From Arcticibacter sp. (GTDB lineage Bacteria; Bacteroidota; Bacteroidia; 2-12-FULL-35-15), in NCBI GenBank assembly GCA_021155045.1, contig JAJNQB010000008.1, positions 62,001-126,000 on the forward strand: DNA of 64,000 nucleotides, written 5' to 3'. The notes beneath the pieces are model-generated. The model searched no databases and was not told where the DNA came from. It was given only the letters and a program-made list of their open reading frames with translations. Below, one piece after another: positions 51,576-60,937 of this stretch. Numbering within the stretch: position 1 is the stretch's first letter; each line of letters starts with the position of its first letter. A program made the translations under genes and the position numbers.

Positions 51576-53615
51576 ATGAAAAAACTTTTTGTTCTGCTAA
51601 CATTTTTTTTATCAACCATTTTTTTATTCTCTCAAACCGCCACTCCATGTTTTTTTGATAATTATCAAAAAAATAACAAGCTAATGATAAGCAACACAGA
51701 GAAACAAATACAAGAAGCAATCCTGCTTTCCAAACAAACGATAAAAACATATAATCCAAATTTAAAATACATTCCTGTTGTTGTACATGTGATACATGAT
51801 GGAGGAACAAATAATATTTCTGATGCACAAATACAAAGTCAGATTGACGTATTAAATGAAGACTTTAGAAAAATTGCAGGTAGCAATGGTGATGGTGCTG
51901 GTGTAGATACTGAAATAGAATTTTGTTTGGCAAAAAAAGATCCACAAGGAAGGTGCACTAATGGAATAGTAAGAATAAATAGTCCTCTGTCTAATCATCA
52001 AACATACCAACGCAGCCAATTAAAACAATTAAGTTTTTGGGATAATACTCGATACTTAAATATGTATGTTGTAAAAAACATTAATAGCGGAAGCGGCATT
52101 TTAGGTTATTCTTCTTTCCCCAGCGGCCCACCAGATGAAGATGGTATTGTTGTAAGACATGATTATTTCGGAAAAATTGGAACTGCATCTGCAACACTTG
52201 GCAGAACAACTTCTCATGAAATAGGACATTGGCTTGGATTGTATCATACATTTAACAATGGTTGTGATGTGGATACATGTAGTGGTGGCGATTATGTTTG
52301 CGACACGCCTCCTGTTGCAAACCCAAATTTTGGTTGCCCTGTAGGAATTAATTCCTGTACTAATGATAGTTATCCTGACCAAATTTATAATTACATGGAT
52401 TATAGCAATGATAATTGTAAAAATATATTTACAGATGGTCAAAAACAACGAATGCAAACAACTTTAACAACTTTACGTTATGATATTTGGCAACCATGGA
52501 ACATTGATTCTACTGGTTGCGACAGCGGATATGTTTCTTCAAACTGTAATGTAATTGCAGATTACGTAACATTAACAACAGATTTGTGTGTAGGAAGTTC
52601 TATTACTTTTTACAATAAATCTCAGAACAATCCTACTGGCTATCAATGGTATTTTCAGGGAGGAACACCAGCAACATCAACCCTTGCAAACCCAACCGTT
52701 ACTTATTCTTCTGTAGGAATGTTTAATGTTAAATTAGTTGTTTCTAATATTTATGGAAGCGACAGTTTAGAAATTTTAAATTACATAAATGTTACAACAC
52801 CTTCCGTTGGTCAAGCATTACCATTTTTTGAAGGATTTGAATCATTCGGATTTCCTCCTTCAGGAATAACCATAAGTAATCCAGATGCAGGTATCACCTG
52901 GGAAAGAGATACTATTGCAGTTGCTTATGCAGGCAATACTTCGGCAAAAATTAATAATCTAATTAATATTAATTATGGTCAATCAGATGCATTGGTATTG
53001 CCTAACTTTGATTTTACATCATTTACAGGAACTCCATATTTGAATTTTAAGTGGGCTTATGCTAAATCGGATGCCAATTATTCGGATGAATTAATTGTTT
53101 TAGCATCAAAAGATTGCGGAGTTAATTGGACACAGATATTTTACAGAACAGGTTCTGGGTTGGTTACAGGACCAACACAACCAACACCTTACATTCCAGA
53201 TACTAATACCGTCTGGAAAACGGCTAATATAAACATGAATACCTATGCCAGCTTTACAAATGTTTCCATTAAAATTGTAAATGTTACTGATGGAGGAAAT
53301 AATCTATATATCGACAACATTAATTTAGGAACGAGTCCTGTTGGGATTACAGAATTTGATAACACAGACGGTATCACTATTTTTCCAAATCCAACATCCA
53401 ATATTTTAAATATTGCTTTATATGTAAGCCAAGCAGAAAAAATTGTTTATGAGTTGAATGATGTTTTAGGACAAACTGTAATTGTGAATAGTGCAGAAAT
53501 TAACAAAGGAGATAATCAACTACAATTAAATTTACATGAATTAAAAAGCGGAATTTATTTTATAACAATTAAAACAAAAAATAAAACTATCGTAAGTAAA
53601 CTAATAAAAGAATAG
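51576..53615 (+). CDS. secreted M43 zinc metalloprotease with PKD domain and T9SS tail
   Basis: A 679-residue exported protease. The signal peptide (LLTFFLSTIFLFSQ) and a propeptide precede the catalytic domain, whose zinc motif HEIGHWLGLYH (H214, H218, H224, catalytic E215) and downstream NYMDYS Met-turn mark the M43/pappalysin-type family. A PKD domain (about 340-410: NPTGYQWYFQGGTPATS) and a beta-sandwich follow. The type IX secretion tail is at the end (FPNPTSNILNIAL to SGIYFITIKTK). It is expected to be displayed or secreted by T9SS and to degrade proteins outside the cell. Confidence 0.92.
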   Translation: MKKLFVLLTFFLSTIFLFSQTATPCFFDNYQKNNKLMISNTEKQIQEAILLSKQTIKTYNPNLKYIPVVVHVIHDGGTNNISDAQIQSQIDVLNEDFRKIAGSNGDGAGVDTEIEFCLAKKDPQGRCTNGIVRINSPLSNHQTYQRSQLKQLSFWDNTRYLNMYVVKNINSGSGILGYSSFPSGPPDEDGIVVRHDYFGKIGTASATLGRTTSHEIGHWLGLYHTFNNGCDVDTCSGGDYVCDTPPVANPNFGCPVGINSCTNDSYPDQIYNYMDYSNDNCKNIFTDGQKQRMQTTLTTLRYDIWQPWNIDSTGCDSGYVSSNCNVIADYVTLTTDLCVGSSITFYNKSQNNPTGYQWYFQGGTPATSTLANPTVTYSSVGMFNVKLVVSNIYGSDSLEILNYINVTTPSVGQALPFFEGFESFGFPPSGITISNPDAGITWERDTIAVAYAGNTSAKINNLININYGQSDALVLPNFDFTSFTGTPYLNFKWAYAKSDANYSDELIVLASKDCGVNWTQIFYRTGSGLVTGPTQPTPYIPDTNTVWKTANINMNTYASFTNVSIKIVNVTDGGNNLYIDNINLGTSPVGITEFDNTDGITIFPNPTSNILNIALYVSQAEKIVYELNDVLGQTVIVNSAEINKGDNQLQLNLHELKSGIYFITIKTKNKTIVSKLIKE

Positions 53616-53637
53616 TTTTATTATTAGAACTGATAAA

Positions 53638-53670
53638 AAAACCCGTTTATGAAAAACATAAACGGGTTTT
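53638..53670. terminator. terminator between convergent M43 protease and DUF4412-like gene
   Basis: A 14-bp perfect stem (AAAACCCGTTTATG with CATAAACGGGTTTT) around an AAAAA loop, followed by ATTTTT, with a run of A on the opposite side so that it can serve both directions. Confidence 0.88.
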
Positions 53671-53692
53671 ATTTTTAAGGTTGAACTAAAAT

Positions 53693-54370
53693 TTATTTTC
53701 CACCCATTTTTTCCATCGACTTTCTAAAATCGGTCATGCTGGTTTCTGTATAACCACTTGTAGGAATATCAAATTTACTATCAGCAACTGCTTCTTTTGA
53801 AATTTCTTTTGTTGTAAAGGTCATTTTCATTCCTTTTTGGTTGATGCTGTATTCTAAAGGAAAACCTTTTAATCCTTTGTAAACTGGTTTTACTTCACTT
53901 GTAGGAATTTCATCTGTTGTCCACACAAAAATTGTTTCTTCTTTTCCTTCTTTTGTTTTAACCGTTAATTCATTTTTTACACTTTTATACCCTGCAATAT
54001 TTTTTGTTTCAGTAGTGGTTTTAATTTTTACATCTGGCATTTCATCTTGTTCTTTTTTAAGATCTGCATCTGTCAGTCTAATTAAATACTTCATTCCCAT
54101 TATATCCATAAGCATAACTGTTATTTTAGTTTTATTATCGCTTATAGTGGTAGTGTTTTGCATTGGCATATTCATTTCTGCTCTGCGCTTATCGCCTTTA
54201 ATATATGTTACCAATTCAGACCCTTTAAACATACTCATTGCTTCGGGTGGCAAACCAGAACCTTCTAAAGAAATATCATACACTACTTTTCCTTCAAAAG
54301 TTGCAACAAAAGTTGTAGCCGAAGTAAAAGCTAATAATGCAACGCTAGCTGCTAAAATTAATTTTTTCAT
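53693..54370 (-). CDS. exported DUF4412-like protein
   Basis: A 225-residue periplasmic protein with signal peptide LILAASVALLAFTSA. The body is beta-rich: FEGKVVYDISLEGSGLPPEAM, YIKGDKRRAEMNMP, KNIAGYKSVKNELTV and KGFPLEYSINQKGMKMTFT. The pattern fits DUF4412, in which an export-signal protein carries residues like a GYKC/K anchor in place of the last cysteine. It lies 20 bases downstream of the second, lipoprotein copy of the same family. Function unknown. Confidence 0.75.
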   Translation of the reverse strand: MKKLILAASVALLAFTSATTFVATFEGKVVYDISLEGSGLPPEAMSMFKGSELVTYIKGDKRRAEMNMPMQNTTTISDNKTKITVMLMDIMGMKYLIRLTDADLKKEQDEMPDVKIKTTTETKNIAGYKSVKNELTVKTKEGKEETIFVWTTDEIPTSEVKPVYKGLKGFPLEYSINQKGMKMTFTTKEISKEAVADSKFDIPTSGYTETSMTDFRKSMEKMGGK

Positions 54371-54389
54371 TTTACTTTATTTTTAATTG

Positions 54390-55097
54390 TTATTGTAAAC
54401 CAAGAAACAAATCGTTCATTTCTTGTTGCGAAATTCTTTTGTAATCTGCTGGAAGTTCAAATATAGCATCATCTACATCTTGATTTTTTACCGATATGGC
54501 AGTAAATCTCATTTCAAGCCCAAATTTTTTCATTTGATATTCCATTAACACACCATCCACAGCATGGTAAGGGTTGGCAAAGTTGGAATTTTTTATATCT
54601 AAATCGTTGGTATAATAAATATCAAATTCGGTTCCGTATTCATCATTCAATTTAACATGTGCTTTTTTGCATTTATATCCAACAATAATTTTTGTTTCTT
54701 TTTCTGGTATAATTTCTAAGGGATATGCTTTATTTTCTTCTATTATATCTTTTTCGTGTTGTACCAATGAAAACTTCTTGTTAAGCAACTTTACCAGTTG
54801 AGTTAATGTTTTGGTTTCAGGGTCAGAAATAAAAGAAGTACTAAATAATCCCATTCCTGCACTCATTTCGGCACAAGATTTATTATTTTTAAAAGAGATA
54901 GTCATTTTATTTGGCGCAAGAGATGCCATAGGATTTGCCTCATCCACCGCTTTAGCAGTGTATTCTATCACTCCTTCCGAAATAAATTTTTCATCAGAAT
55001 TTCCGCAACTGGAAATAAGTAAACAAAAAATTAAAACAAAAAAACAATATCCTATATGTTGTTTCACAGGGGTTTTCTTTATATATACCGAGCTCAA
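54390..55097 (-). CDS. DUF4412-like lipoprotein (tandem paralogue)
   Basis: A 235-residue lipoprotein. The start is TTG at 55097, because the hydrophobic signal and the lipobox LLISSC (Cys31) lie downstream of it and no ATG precedes the signal. The mature part runs parallel to the neighbour at 53693: ISEGVIEYTAKAVDE, MTISFKNNKSCAEM, ETKIIVGYKCKKAHV, VDGVLMEYQMKKFGLEMRFT. The two are therefore tandem paralogues. It keeps the GYKCKKA cysteine that the neighbour has lost. Function is unknown; both are probably in the periplasm. Confidence 0.72.
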   Translation of the reverse strand: MSSVYIKKTPVKQHIGYCFFVLIFCLLISSCGNSDEKFISEGVIEYTAKAVDEANPMASLAPNKMTISFKNNKSCAEMSAGMGLFSTSFISDPETKTLTQLVKLLNKKFSLVQHEKDIIEENKAYPLEIIPEKETKIIVGYKCKKAHVKLNDEYGTEFDIYYTNDLDIKNSNFANPYHAVDGVLMEYQMKKFGLEMRFTAISVKNQDVDDAIFELPADYKRISQQEMNDLFLGLQ

Positions 55098-55321
55098 ATT
55101 TTGCCCGATTAAAGGGCGAAAGGTAACGATTAATTACATTATGTCAAAATTTTATTTAACCCCATTAAATGCTAATAAAATCAAGCATAAATGCAGACAT
55201 TATGTGATTTTTTAGGTAAAAACTACTAATGAAAGAGCTGTTCTAAACTAAAATTATTCAATTGAAATCTTGAATAAATAAACGATTAAGAAAAGCTAGA
55301 GAGAAAAAGAGAGTAGCAGAT

Positions 55322-55840
55322 TTAATTTTCATGCGATTTTTTTTTGTAAATAGGAACAGTTGAGCAAGGTTCTCCATACATAATGCTTTTAGCAACGGGG
55401 CGAAGAATTTTTGTAAGCTCAACAAAAGCTGCAATGGGAACAGGAAGTGTGCCACAACCTTTTATTACAATTCGTGCATCTTTATAATCGTTTGGGTTTA
55501 TTTCAGAAAGAATTTTATCAAACAAAAGAGTTTCTAATGTTTCTAAATTTCCAAAAACTATTTTTTTTGCATAAGGCTCAAGCTGAGTTGCTATAAGCAT
55601 ATACGCCCATGTAGGAACAATTGCATCAGCAGAACAAATAATGGCTGCGTATTTATCTTTATAATCTGCCCATGTATGTGTTTTTACAAATTCTCTAAAA
55701 TCTTTTTCACGCACTATCTGCCCTTGAAATAATAAATCTTTTATATCAAATAGAATGCGTTCTCCTTTTGGATAAAATTCTTCCAAGTCAATTGTTATCA
55801 ATCCACTTTGTGAAACTTTATTTATTATTTCGTTTCCCAT
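55322..55840 (-). CDS. DUF2480 family protein
   Basis: A 172-residue cytoplasmic protein matching DUF2480: NKVSQSGLITIDLEEFYPKG at the N-terminus, DIKDLLFQGQIVREKDFREF, AAIICSADAIVPTWAYMLIA and VIKGCGTLPVPIAAFVELT. The two cysteines near CSADAIVP and KGCG are typical of the family. The function is unknown. It is the last gene of the suf operon, 14 bases after sufT, which links it to Fe-S assembly by context only. Confidence 0.82.
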   Translation of the reverse strand: MGNEIINKVSQSGLITIDLEEFYPKGERILFDIKDLLFQGQIVREKDFREFVKTHTWADYKDKYAAIICSADAIVPTWAYMLIATQLEPYAKKIVFGNLETLETLLFDKILSEINPNDYKDARIVIKGCGTLPVPIAAFVELTKILRPVAKSIMYGEPCSTVPIYKKKSHEN

Positions 55841-55854
55841 TTTGTAAAATGTGA

Positions 55855-56184
55855 TTACATAAATCCTAACTCCAACTGAGCTACTTCACTCATCATTTCT
55901 TTTTCCCAAGGAGGTTCAAAAGTAACGGTTACTTTTGCAGATTTTATTCCTTCTACTTGTCGTAATTTATCTTCAACATCAGGGGGCAATATTTCTGCGA
56001 CAGGGCAACTAGGTGAAGTAAGAGTCATAGTAACAAAAAGATTGTAATCATCATCTAGATTAATTTCATAGATGAGCCCTAACTCCCATATATCTACTGG
56101 GATTTCTGGGTCGTAGCACGTTTTAATAGTGTCAATTACTCTTTGTGCAAGCTCTGTGTAATTTGAGTTTATTGTTGCGGACAT
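55855..56184 (-). CDS. sufT: SufT-like Fe-S assembly protein (MIP18/DUF59)
   Basis: A 109-residue protein of the MIP18/DUF59 family. TCYDPEIPVDIWELGLIYEI near residue 20 and TLTSPSCPVAEILPPDVE in the middle are diagnostic, with the cysteine of SCPVAE probably the Fe-S ligand site. SufT-type proteins help mature [4Fe-4S] proteins. It lies between sufE and the DUF2480 gene. Confidence 0.88.
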   Translation of the reverse strand: MSATINSNYTELAQRVIDTIKTCYDPEIPVDIWELGLIYEINLDDDYNLFVTMTLTSPSCPVAEILPPDVEDKLRQVEGIKSAKVTVTFEPPWEKEMMSEVAQLELGFM

Positions 56185-56223
56185 ATTTAATAGTTCAAAT
56201 TAGTTGTTCAATTTTTTTTGATA

Positions 56224-56646
56224 TTATTGGTTTTTTTGTTTAAAAGCAAGAGCATCCAATTTCATTTGTTTTATCATACTTACCAAACCGTTACTTCTTG
56301 TTGGTGATAAGTGTTGTGTTAATCCTATTTTTTCTACAAAATTCAATTTTGAATTTATAATTTCATCAGGTGTATGATTGGATAATACTCTAACCATTAA
56401 AGCAACCATCCCTTTTGTTATGATTGCATCGCTATCAGCAGTATAAATTACTTTGTTGTCTTTTAATTCCGAATGCAACCAAACTCTGCTTTGGCAACCC
56501 TTAATCAGCTTATCATCTGTTTTGCTTTTTTCATCAATTAATGGTAATGATTTCCCTAACTCAATGATGTGTTCATACTTTTGCATCCAGTCATCAAACA
56601 TTTCAAACTCTTCTATTATTTCTTGTTCGGTATTTTCAATGGTCAT
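56224..56646 (-). CDS. sufE: cysteine desulfuration protein SufE
   Basis: A 140-residue sulfur acceptor for SufS. The sulfur-accepting cysteine is in LIKGCQSRVWLH (Cys in KGCQS), and the rest of the family pattern, EEFEMFDDWMQKYEHIIELG and MVALMVRVLSNHTPDEI, is intact. Length is usual. One base separates it from sufS, so they are co-transcribed and probably translated in stoichiometric amounts. Confidence 0.92.
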   Translation of the reverse strand: MTIENTEQEIIEEFEMFDDWMQKYEHIIELGKSLPLIDEKSKTDDKLIKGCQSRVWLHSELKDNKVIYTADSDAIITKGMVALMVRVLSNHTPDEIINSKLNFVEKIGLTQHLSPTRSNGLVSMIKQMKLDALAFKQKNQ

Positions 56647-56647
56647 C

Positions 56648-57895
56648 TTACTTTAACATTTTAATTGCTTTTATTAAAGCTTCAATAAATAAATCAATTT
56701 CTTTTTCGGTATTATAAAAAGCAAGCGAAACTCTTATTGTTCCTTGTATATTATAAAATTGCATCAATGGTTGTGTGCAATGATGCCCTGTTCGAACTGC
56801 AATTCCCATTTGGTCTAGTAATGTTCCAACATCAAAAGGGTGTAGCCCTTCTACAATGAAAGAAATAACACTTGCTTTGTTTTTCGCTTGACCAATGATT
56901 TTTAGTCCTTCGATTTTATTCAATGCTTTGGTTGTGTATTCTAATAAATGGTGTTCGTAGTTTGCAATATTATCTAATCCAATACTGTTGATGTAATCTA
57001 TAGCAGCAGCCAATCCAATTCCTCCTTCAATATGAGGTGTTCCTGCTTCAAATTTTAAAGGCAAATCAGCATACTCTGTTTTGTCAAAAGAAACTGTTTT
57101 TATAGTTCCTCCACCTACTTTGTATGGAGGCAATTGATTTAACCATTTTTCTTTTCCATATAAAACTCCAACACCAGTTGGTCCAAATAATTTGTGTCCA
57201 CTAAAAACATAAAAGTCGCAATCTAATTTTTGTACATCAATATTTGTGTGAGACACAGCCTGAGCACCATCAATTAATACGGGAACGTTTTTAGAATGAG
57301 CAAATGAAATTATTTCTTCAATAGGATTTATTGTTCCTAGAGTATTTGAAATATGAGTAATGGCAACAATTTTTGTTTTATCAGAAAAAAGATTTTTATA
57401 CAAATCAAAAATTAATTCTCCTTCTTGATTTATTGGAATAACTTTTAAAATGGCTCCTGTATTTTCACATATTTGTTGCCAAGGCAAAATATTTGAATGA
57501 TGTTCCATTGCAGAGACGATAATTTCATCTCCTTTCGTAATAAATTTTTTACCGAAAGAGCTTGCAATTAAATTGATAGATTCTGTAGTTCCAGAAGTAA
57601 AAACTATTTCATAAGCATATTCAGCATTCAAATGCTTTTGAATAATTGTTCTTGCATTTTCGTAGGCAACAGTAGTTTCTTGACTTAAAGTATGAACACC
57701 TCTGTGGATATTTGCATTTTGATTTGTATAATAATTATCAATTGCATCGATTACTTGTTTCGGTTTTTGGGCTGTTGCTCCATTATCGAAATAAATTAAG
57801 GGCTTTCCATTCACTTTTTTTGAAAGTATAGGAAAATCTTCACGTATTTTTTCGATATCTAATTCCAAAGCAATATTTTGTTTTTCTTTAATCAT
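56648..57895 (-). CDS. sufS: cysteine desulfurase SufS
   Basis: A 415-residue PLP enzyme that takes sulfur from cysteine for Fe-S cluster assembly. The Lys for PLP is in VFSGHKLFGPTGVGVLYG, the sulfur-carrying cysteine in RTGHHCTQPLMQF, and the start LDIEKIREDFPILSKKVNGKP and FTSGTTESINL are typical of the SufS (group II) type. It heads the minus-strand cluster sufS-sufE-sufT-DUF2480. sufBCD, which commonly precede it in this phylum, are absent here. Confidence 0.94.
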   Translation of the reverse strand: MIKEKQNIALELDIEKIREDFPILSKKVNGKPLIYFDNGATAQKPKQVIDAIDNYYTNQNANIHRGVHTLSQETTVAYENARTIIQKHLNAEYAYEIVFTSGTTESINLIASSFGKKFITKGDEIIVSAMEHHSNILPWQQICENTGAILKVIPINQEGELIFDLYKNLFSDKTKIVAITHISNTLGTINPIEEIISFAHSKNVPVLIDGAQAVSHTNIDVQKLDCDFYVFSGHKLFGPTGVGVLYGKEKWLNQLPPYKVGGGTIKTVSFDKTEYADLPLKFEAGTPHIEGGIGLAAAIDYINSIGLDNIANYEHHLLEYTTKALNKIEGLKIIGQAKNKASVISFIVEGLHPFDVGTLLDQMGIAVRTGHHCTQPLMQFYNIQGTIRVSLAFYNTEKEIDLFIEALIKAIKMLK

Positions 57896-57990
57896 GATTG
57901 ATAATGCAAAATTAAGAATAATTCTAAATAACGAGTTCTTTCTTTGTAAATAAAGTAGTCCAAAGGCATATATTTTTTTAATTTAGCAGT

Positions 57991-59130
57991 GTGAAAAAAA
58001 CTATTTATTTAGATTATAATGCCACAACTCCCGTTGATAAAAGAGTATTAGATTTTATGCTTCCATATTTTTCAGAAAAATTTGGAAATGCATCCAGCCG
58101 AACCCATCAATTTGGATGGGTTGCAGAAGATGCCGTAAAAACAGCTCGTTTGCAAGTAGCTGAACTTGTTAATTGCCTAGATCAAGAAATTGTTTTTACT
58201 TCTGGTGCTACAGAAGCCATAAACCTTGCACTAAAAGGTGTTTGGGATAACTATCAAACAAAAGGGAAGCATATAATTACAGTAAAAACAGAACACAAAG
58301 CTGTACTAGATACTTGTTTAGCATTGGAAAAAAAAGGTGCTAAGGTTTCTTACTTGTCGGTGAATAGAGATGGTTTGATTGATATAGAAGAGTTGAAAAA
58401 CACTATTACCAACGATACAATTCTAGTGGCGGTAATGTATGCAAACAATGAAACGGGAGTTATTCAACCTATAAAAAAAATTGCTGAAATAGCACATCAA
58501 CATAATAGTTTTATGTTTTGTGATGCTACACAAGCTGTCGGGAAAGTTAATATTGATGTAGAAGAAGAAGGAATTGATTTAATGTGCTTGAGTGCACATA
58601 AAATGTACGGACCAAAAGGCATTGGCGCATTATATGTTCGCAGAAAAAACCCTCGAGTAACATTGTTTCCACAAATTGATGGAGGGGGGCATGAAAGAGG
58701 TTTGCGTTCTGGAACGTTGAATGTGCCTGGAATTGTTGGACTTGGAAAAGCTTGTGAAATTTCAAAACAAGATATGTGGGATGATTCAGCTCGAATTTCG
58801 AGATTAAAAACAATATTAGAGCATGGCTTGTGTGATTTGCCTCATGTTTTTACGAATGGTAGCACAAGAAATCGGTTGTTTAATACTACAAATATCTGCT
58901 TTCAGGGTTTTCGATCAGAATCCATTTTCAATAAAATACCAACGATTGCTGTTGCAATGGGATCGGCATGTACATCTGCAATTGCCGAACCTTCGCATGT
59001 GTTAAAAGCAATGGGATTGACTGAGGAAGAAGCTTATTCCTCTATCCGTTTTAGTTTAGGTAAATACACTACTGAGGAAGATATTTTATCAGTAATTGAA
59101 GATTTTAAAAATATTATACTACCCCATTAA
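57991..59130 (+). CDS. cysteine desulfurase, IscS/NifS family
   Basis: A 379-residue group I PLP cysteine desulfurase. It opens with IYLDYNATTPVDKRVL, has SRTHQFGWVAEDAV and LSAHKMYGPKGIGALYVR (PLP Lys), and the cysteine loop MGSACTSAIAEPSHVLKAMG. The length is near that of E. coli IscS (404), somewhat shorter. The start is GTG at 57991. It is divergent from sufS across a 95-bp gap, with no iscU nearby, so it may serve tRNA thiolation rather than Fe-S assembly; that is inference. Confidence 0.92.
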   Translation: MKKTIYLDYNATTPVDKRVLDFMLPYFSEKFGNASSRTHQFGWVAEDAVKTARLQVAELVNCLDQEIVFTSGATEAINLALKGVWDNYQTKGKHIITVKTEHKAVLDTCLALEKKGAKVSYLSVNRDGLIDIEELKNTITNDTILVAVMYANNETGVIQPIKKIAEIAHQHNSFMFCDATQAVGKVNIDVEEEGIDLMCLSAHKMYGPKGIGALYVRRKNPRVTLFPQIDGGGHERGLRSGTLNVPGIVGLGKACEISKQDMWDDSARISRLKTILEHGLCDLPHVFTNGSTRNRLFNTTNICFQGFRSESIFNKIPTIAVAMGSACTSAIAEPSHVLKAMGLTEEEAYSSIRFSLGKYTTEEDILSVIEDFKNIILPH

Positions 59131-59168
59131 ACCTTTAGCTTTTTAAAACGTCAAAAACGCAAAAAGTA

Positions 59169-59717
59169 ATGCAGCAATACACGGATGAGGAATTGTTAGA
59201 AATGTTTAGAAACGAGGAAACTCGTAATGTTTCGCTGCATCACATGATTAAAACATATCAACAGCGTTTATATTGGCATATCAGAAAAATAGTGATTGAC
59301 CATGATGATACAGATGATGTTTTACAAAACACGTTCATTAAAGCTTGGAAAGGATTGTTAAATTTTAAAGAAGAAGCAAAATTATATACTTGGTTATATC
59401 GTATTGCAACAAATGAATCAATCTCATTTTTACGACAGAAACAAAGAAAAAATTTAACATCCATTCACCCGATGGAATATCAGTTGAGCAAAACATTAGA
59501 AAGTGATGATTTTTTTAAAGGAGATGAAATACAATTAAAATTACAAAAGGCAATTTTAACATTGCCCGAAAAACAAAGAATAGTTTTTAATATGCGTTAT
59601 TACGATGAAACACCTTATGATACAATGTCTGAAATACTTGAAACCTCAGCCGGAGCATTAAAAGCATCTTATCATCATGCAGCAAAAAAAATTGAAGAAT
59701 ACTTATTAAACCACTAA
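59169..59717 (+). CDS. ECF-type RNA polymerase sigma factor
   Basis: A 182-residue extracytoplasmic-function sigma factor. Region 2 covers TYQQRLYWHIRKIVIDHDDT, DDVLQNTFIKAWKGL and TWLYRIATNESISFLR; region 4 covers LTLPEKQRIVFNMRYYDE with the helix-turn-helix TPYDTMSEILETSAGALKAS. It starts 38 bases after the cysteine desulfurase stop and heads a run with an anti-sigma-like membrane protein and a periplasmic sensor-like protein. It likely answers an envelope signal. Confidence 0.93.
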   Translation: MQQYTDEELLEMFRNEETRNVSLHHMIKTYQQRLYWHIRKIVIDHDDTDDVLQNTFIKAWKGLLNFKEEAKLYTWLYRIATNESISFLRQKQRKNLTSIHPMEYQLSKTLESDDFFKGDEIQLKLQKAILTLPEKQRIVFNMRYYDETPYDTMSEILETSAGALKASYHHAAKKIEEYLLNH

Positions 59718-59718
59718 C

Positions 59719-60501
59719 ATGTCAAACAATTATAATAACCCATTCGAAGATGAAAATTTCTTGTTTTTACCAAACAAGAAAAATTCATTTGCGCTGCCTG
59801 ATGGTTATTTTGATTCGTTGGCTGATAGAATTATTCATAAAGTTGAAATTGAAAGTGAGTTACAACACTTTTCTGTTTTATCAAAAATTGGAAAGACAAA
59901 TTTATTTACTACTCCTAAAAATTATTTTGAAGCTACTACCAATAAACTTGAGCTTGAATCAGAATTGAGTGAATTTGAATTGTTGAGTAAAATTGCAAAA
60001 CCAAACTTAAAGCCGATTTCTGGAGAATATTTTGAAGGTGTTGCACAAAACGTAATTTTGAAACAAGAAATAGTAGAAGAAACAAAAGGCTTTAATACAT
60101 TATCTGCTATTGAAAAAGAGAACAATTTTGTTGTTCATCCGGAGTATTTTGATTCACTCGCTGATACGATTAAAGAAAAAATACATTCAACTAATCGTGC
60201 TAAAGTTTCTGTTTTCGAATCTATTTTCGCAACTATTTTTAAACCAAGAGTAGCTTTTGCTTACAGTTTGATCATTGCTATTTCAGTTAGTATGATATGG
60301 TATTTTAATAAACCAGAAACCATCACCAAAAATGGGGATTGCAAAACACTTGCTTGCCTAGAAAAAAATGAAATTTTAAACGAACAAACAGCAAGAGATT
60401 TCGATGAGGATAATCTCTATGAAATGGTTGATATAGATGTATTAGATAAACAATTGTCGGAATCAGATGTGGAAACAAAAAATGATTCTGTAAAAAAATA
60501 A
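59719..60501 (+). CDS. single-pass membrane protein with four YF repeats, anti-sigma-like
   Basis: A 260-residue protein with one transmembrane segment near 176-193 (VAFAYSLIIAISVSMIWYF). The N-terminal part is built of four imperfect repeats of 35-39 residues with a Pro/Gly-x-YF anchor: PDGYF at 27-31, PKNYF at 66-70, SGEYF at 101-105 and PEYF at 141-144, each followed by a helical stretch with Lys-x-Glu. The short C-terminus would be periplasmic. It lies one base after the sigma gene, so an anti-sigma role is inferred; no ZAS motif is seen. Confidence 0.75.
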   Translation: MSNNYNNPFEDENFLFLPNKKNSFALPDGYFDSLADRIIHKVEIESELQHFSVLSKIGKTNLFTTPKNYFEATTNKLELESELSEFELLSKIAKPNLKPISGEYFEGVAQNVILKQEIVEETKGFNTLSAIEKENNFVVHPEYFDSLADTIKEKIHSTNRAKVSVFESIFATIFKPRVAFAYSLIIAISVSMIWYFNKPETITKNGDCKTLACLEKNEILNEQTARDFDEDNLYEMVDIDVLDKQLSESDVETKNDSVKK

Positions 60502-60502
60502 A

Positions 60503-60937
60503 ATGAATAAAAAAATTATACATATTATTATTTTAATTCTGTTAAGTTGCACTTCTTTTTTCGCACAGCCCAACGGTTCAAAAAGAGAAAAACTAGATGC
60601 ATTAAGAGCTGAATTTATTGCTAAAAAAGTAAATTTTACTGCTCAAGAATCGCAAGCATTTTGGCCTCTTTATAATGAAATGAATGATAAGTTAGAAGCG
60701 TCAAGAAAAGCTTTCAGGATGAAATACAATCAAAAAACAAATTACAATTTTGATAATGATAAAGATGCCGAAGCTTATTTAAATGCCGAATTACAATTAA
60801 GAGAAAAAGAATATGAAATTTATAAAGAATACTACGAAAAATTCAAAAAGATACTTCCAATAAAAAAAGTTGCTGCAGTTAGAAGAGCAGAAGAAGATTT
60901 TAAAAAAGAAATTATTAAATCTATCAGAGATAATTAA
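60503..60937 (+). CDS. exported sensor-like protein of the ECF sigma operon
   Basis: A 144-residue protein with signal peptide IIHIIILILLSCTSFFAQ and a mainly helical mature part (KREKLDALRAEFIAKKVNFT, EKEYEIYKEYYEKFKKI). It includes a TAQESQAFWPLYNEM segment like the LTxxQ-type of Spy/CpxP periplasmic proteins. In the phylum such genes are often described as sensors of ECF sigma factors. It is followed directly by a barrel-protein gene (TAATG overlap), which places it in the same transcript as the sigma factor. Confidence 0.75.
   Translation: MNKKIIHIIILILLSCTSFFAQPNGSKREKLDALRAEFIAKKVNFTAQESQAFWPLYNEMNDKLEASRKAFRMKYNQKTNYNFDNDKDAEAYLNAELQLREKEYEIYKEYYEKFKKILPIKKVAAVRRAEEDFKKEIIKSIRDN

Noticed and set aside
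52101..52457. A 118-codon minus-strand open frame
   Set aside because: It runs against the M43 protease catalytic domain; the isoleucine-rich product reflects the opposite strand's codons.
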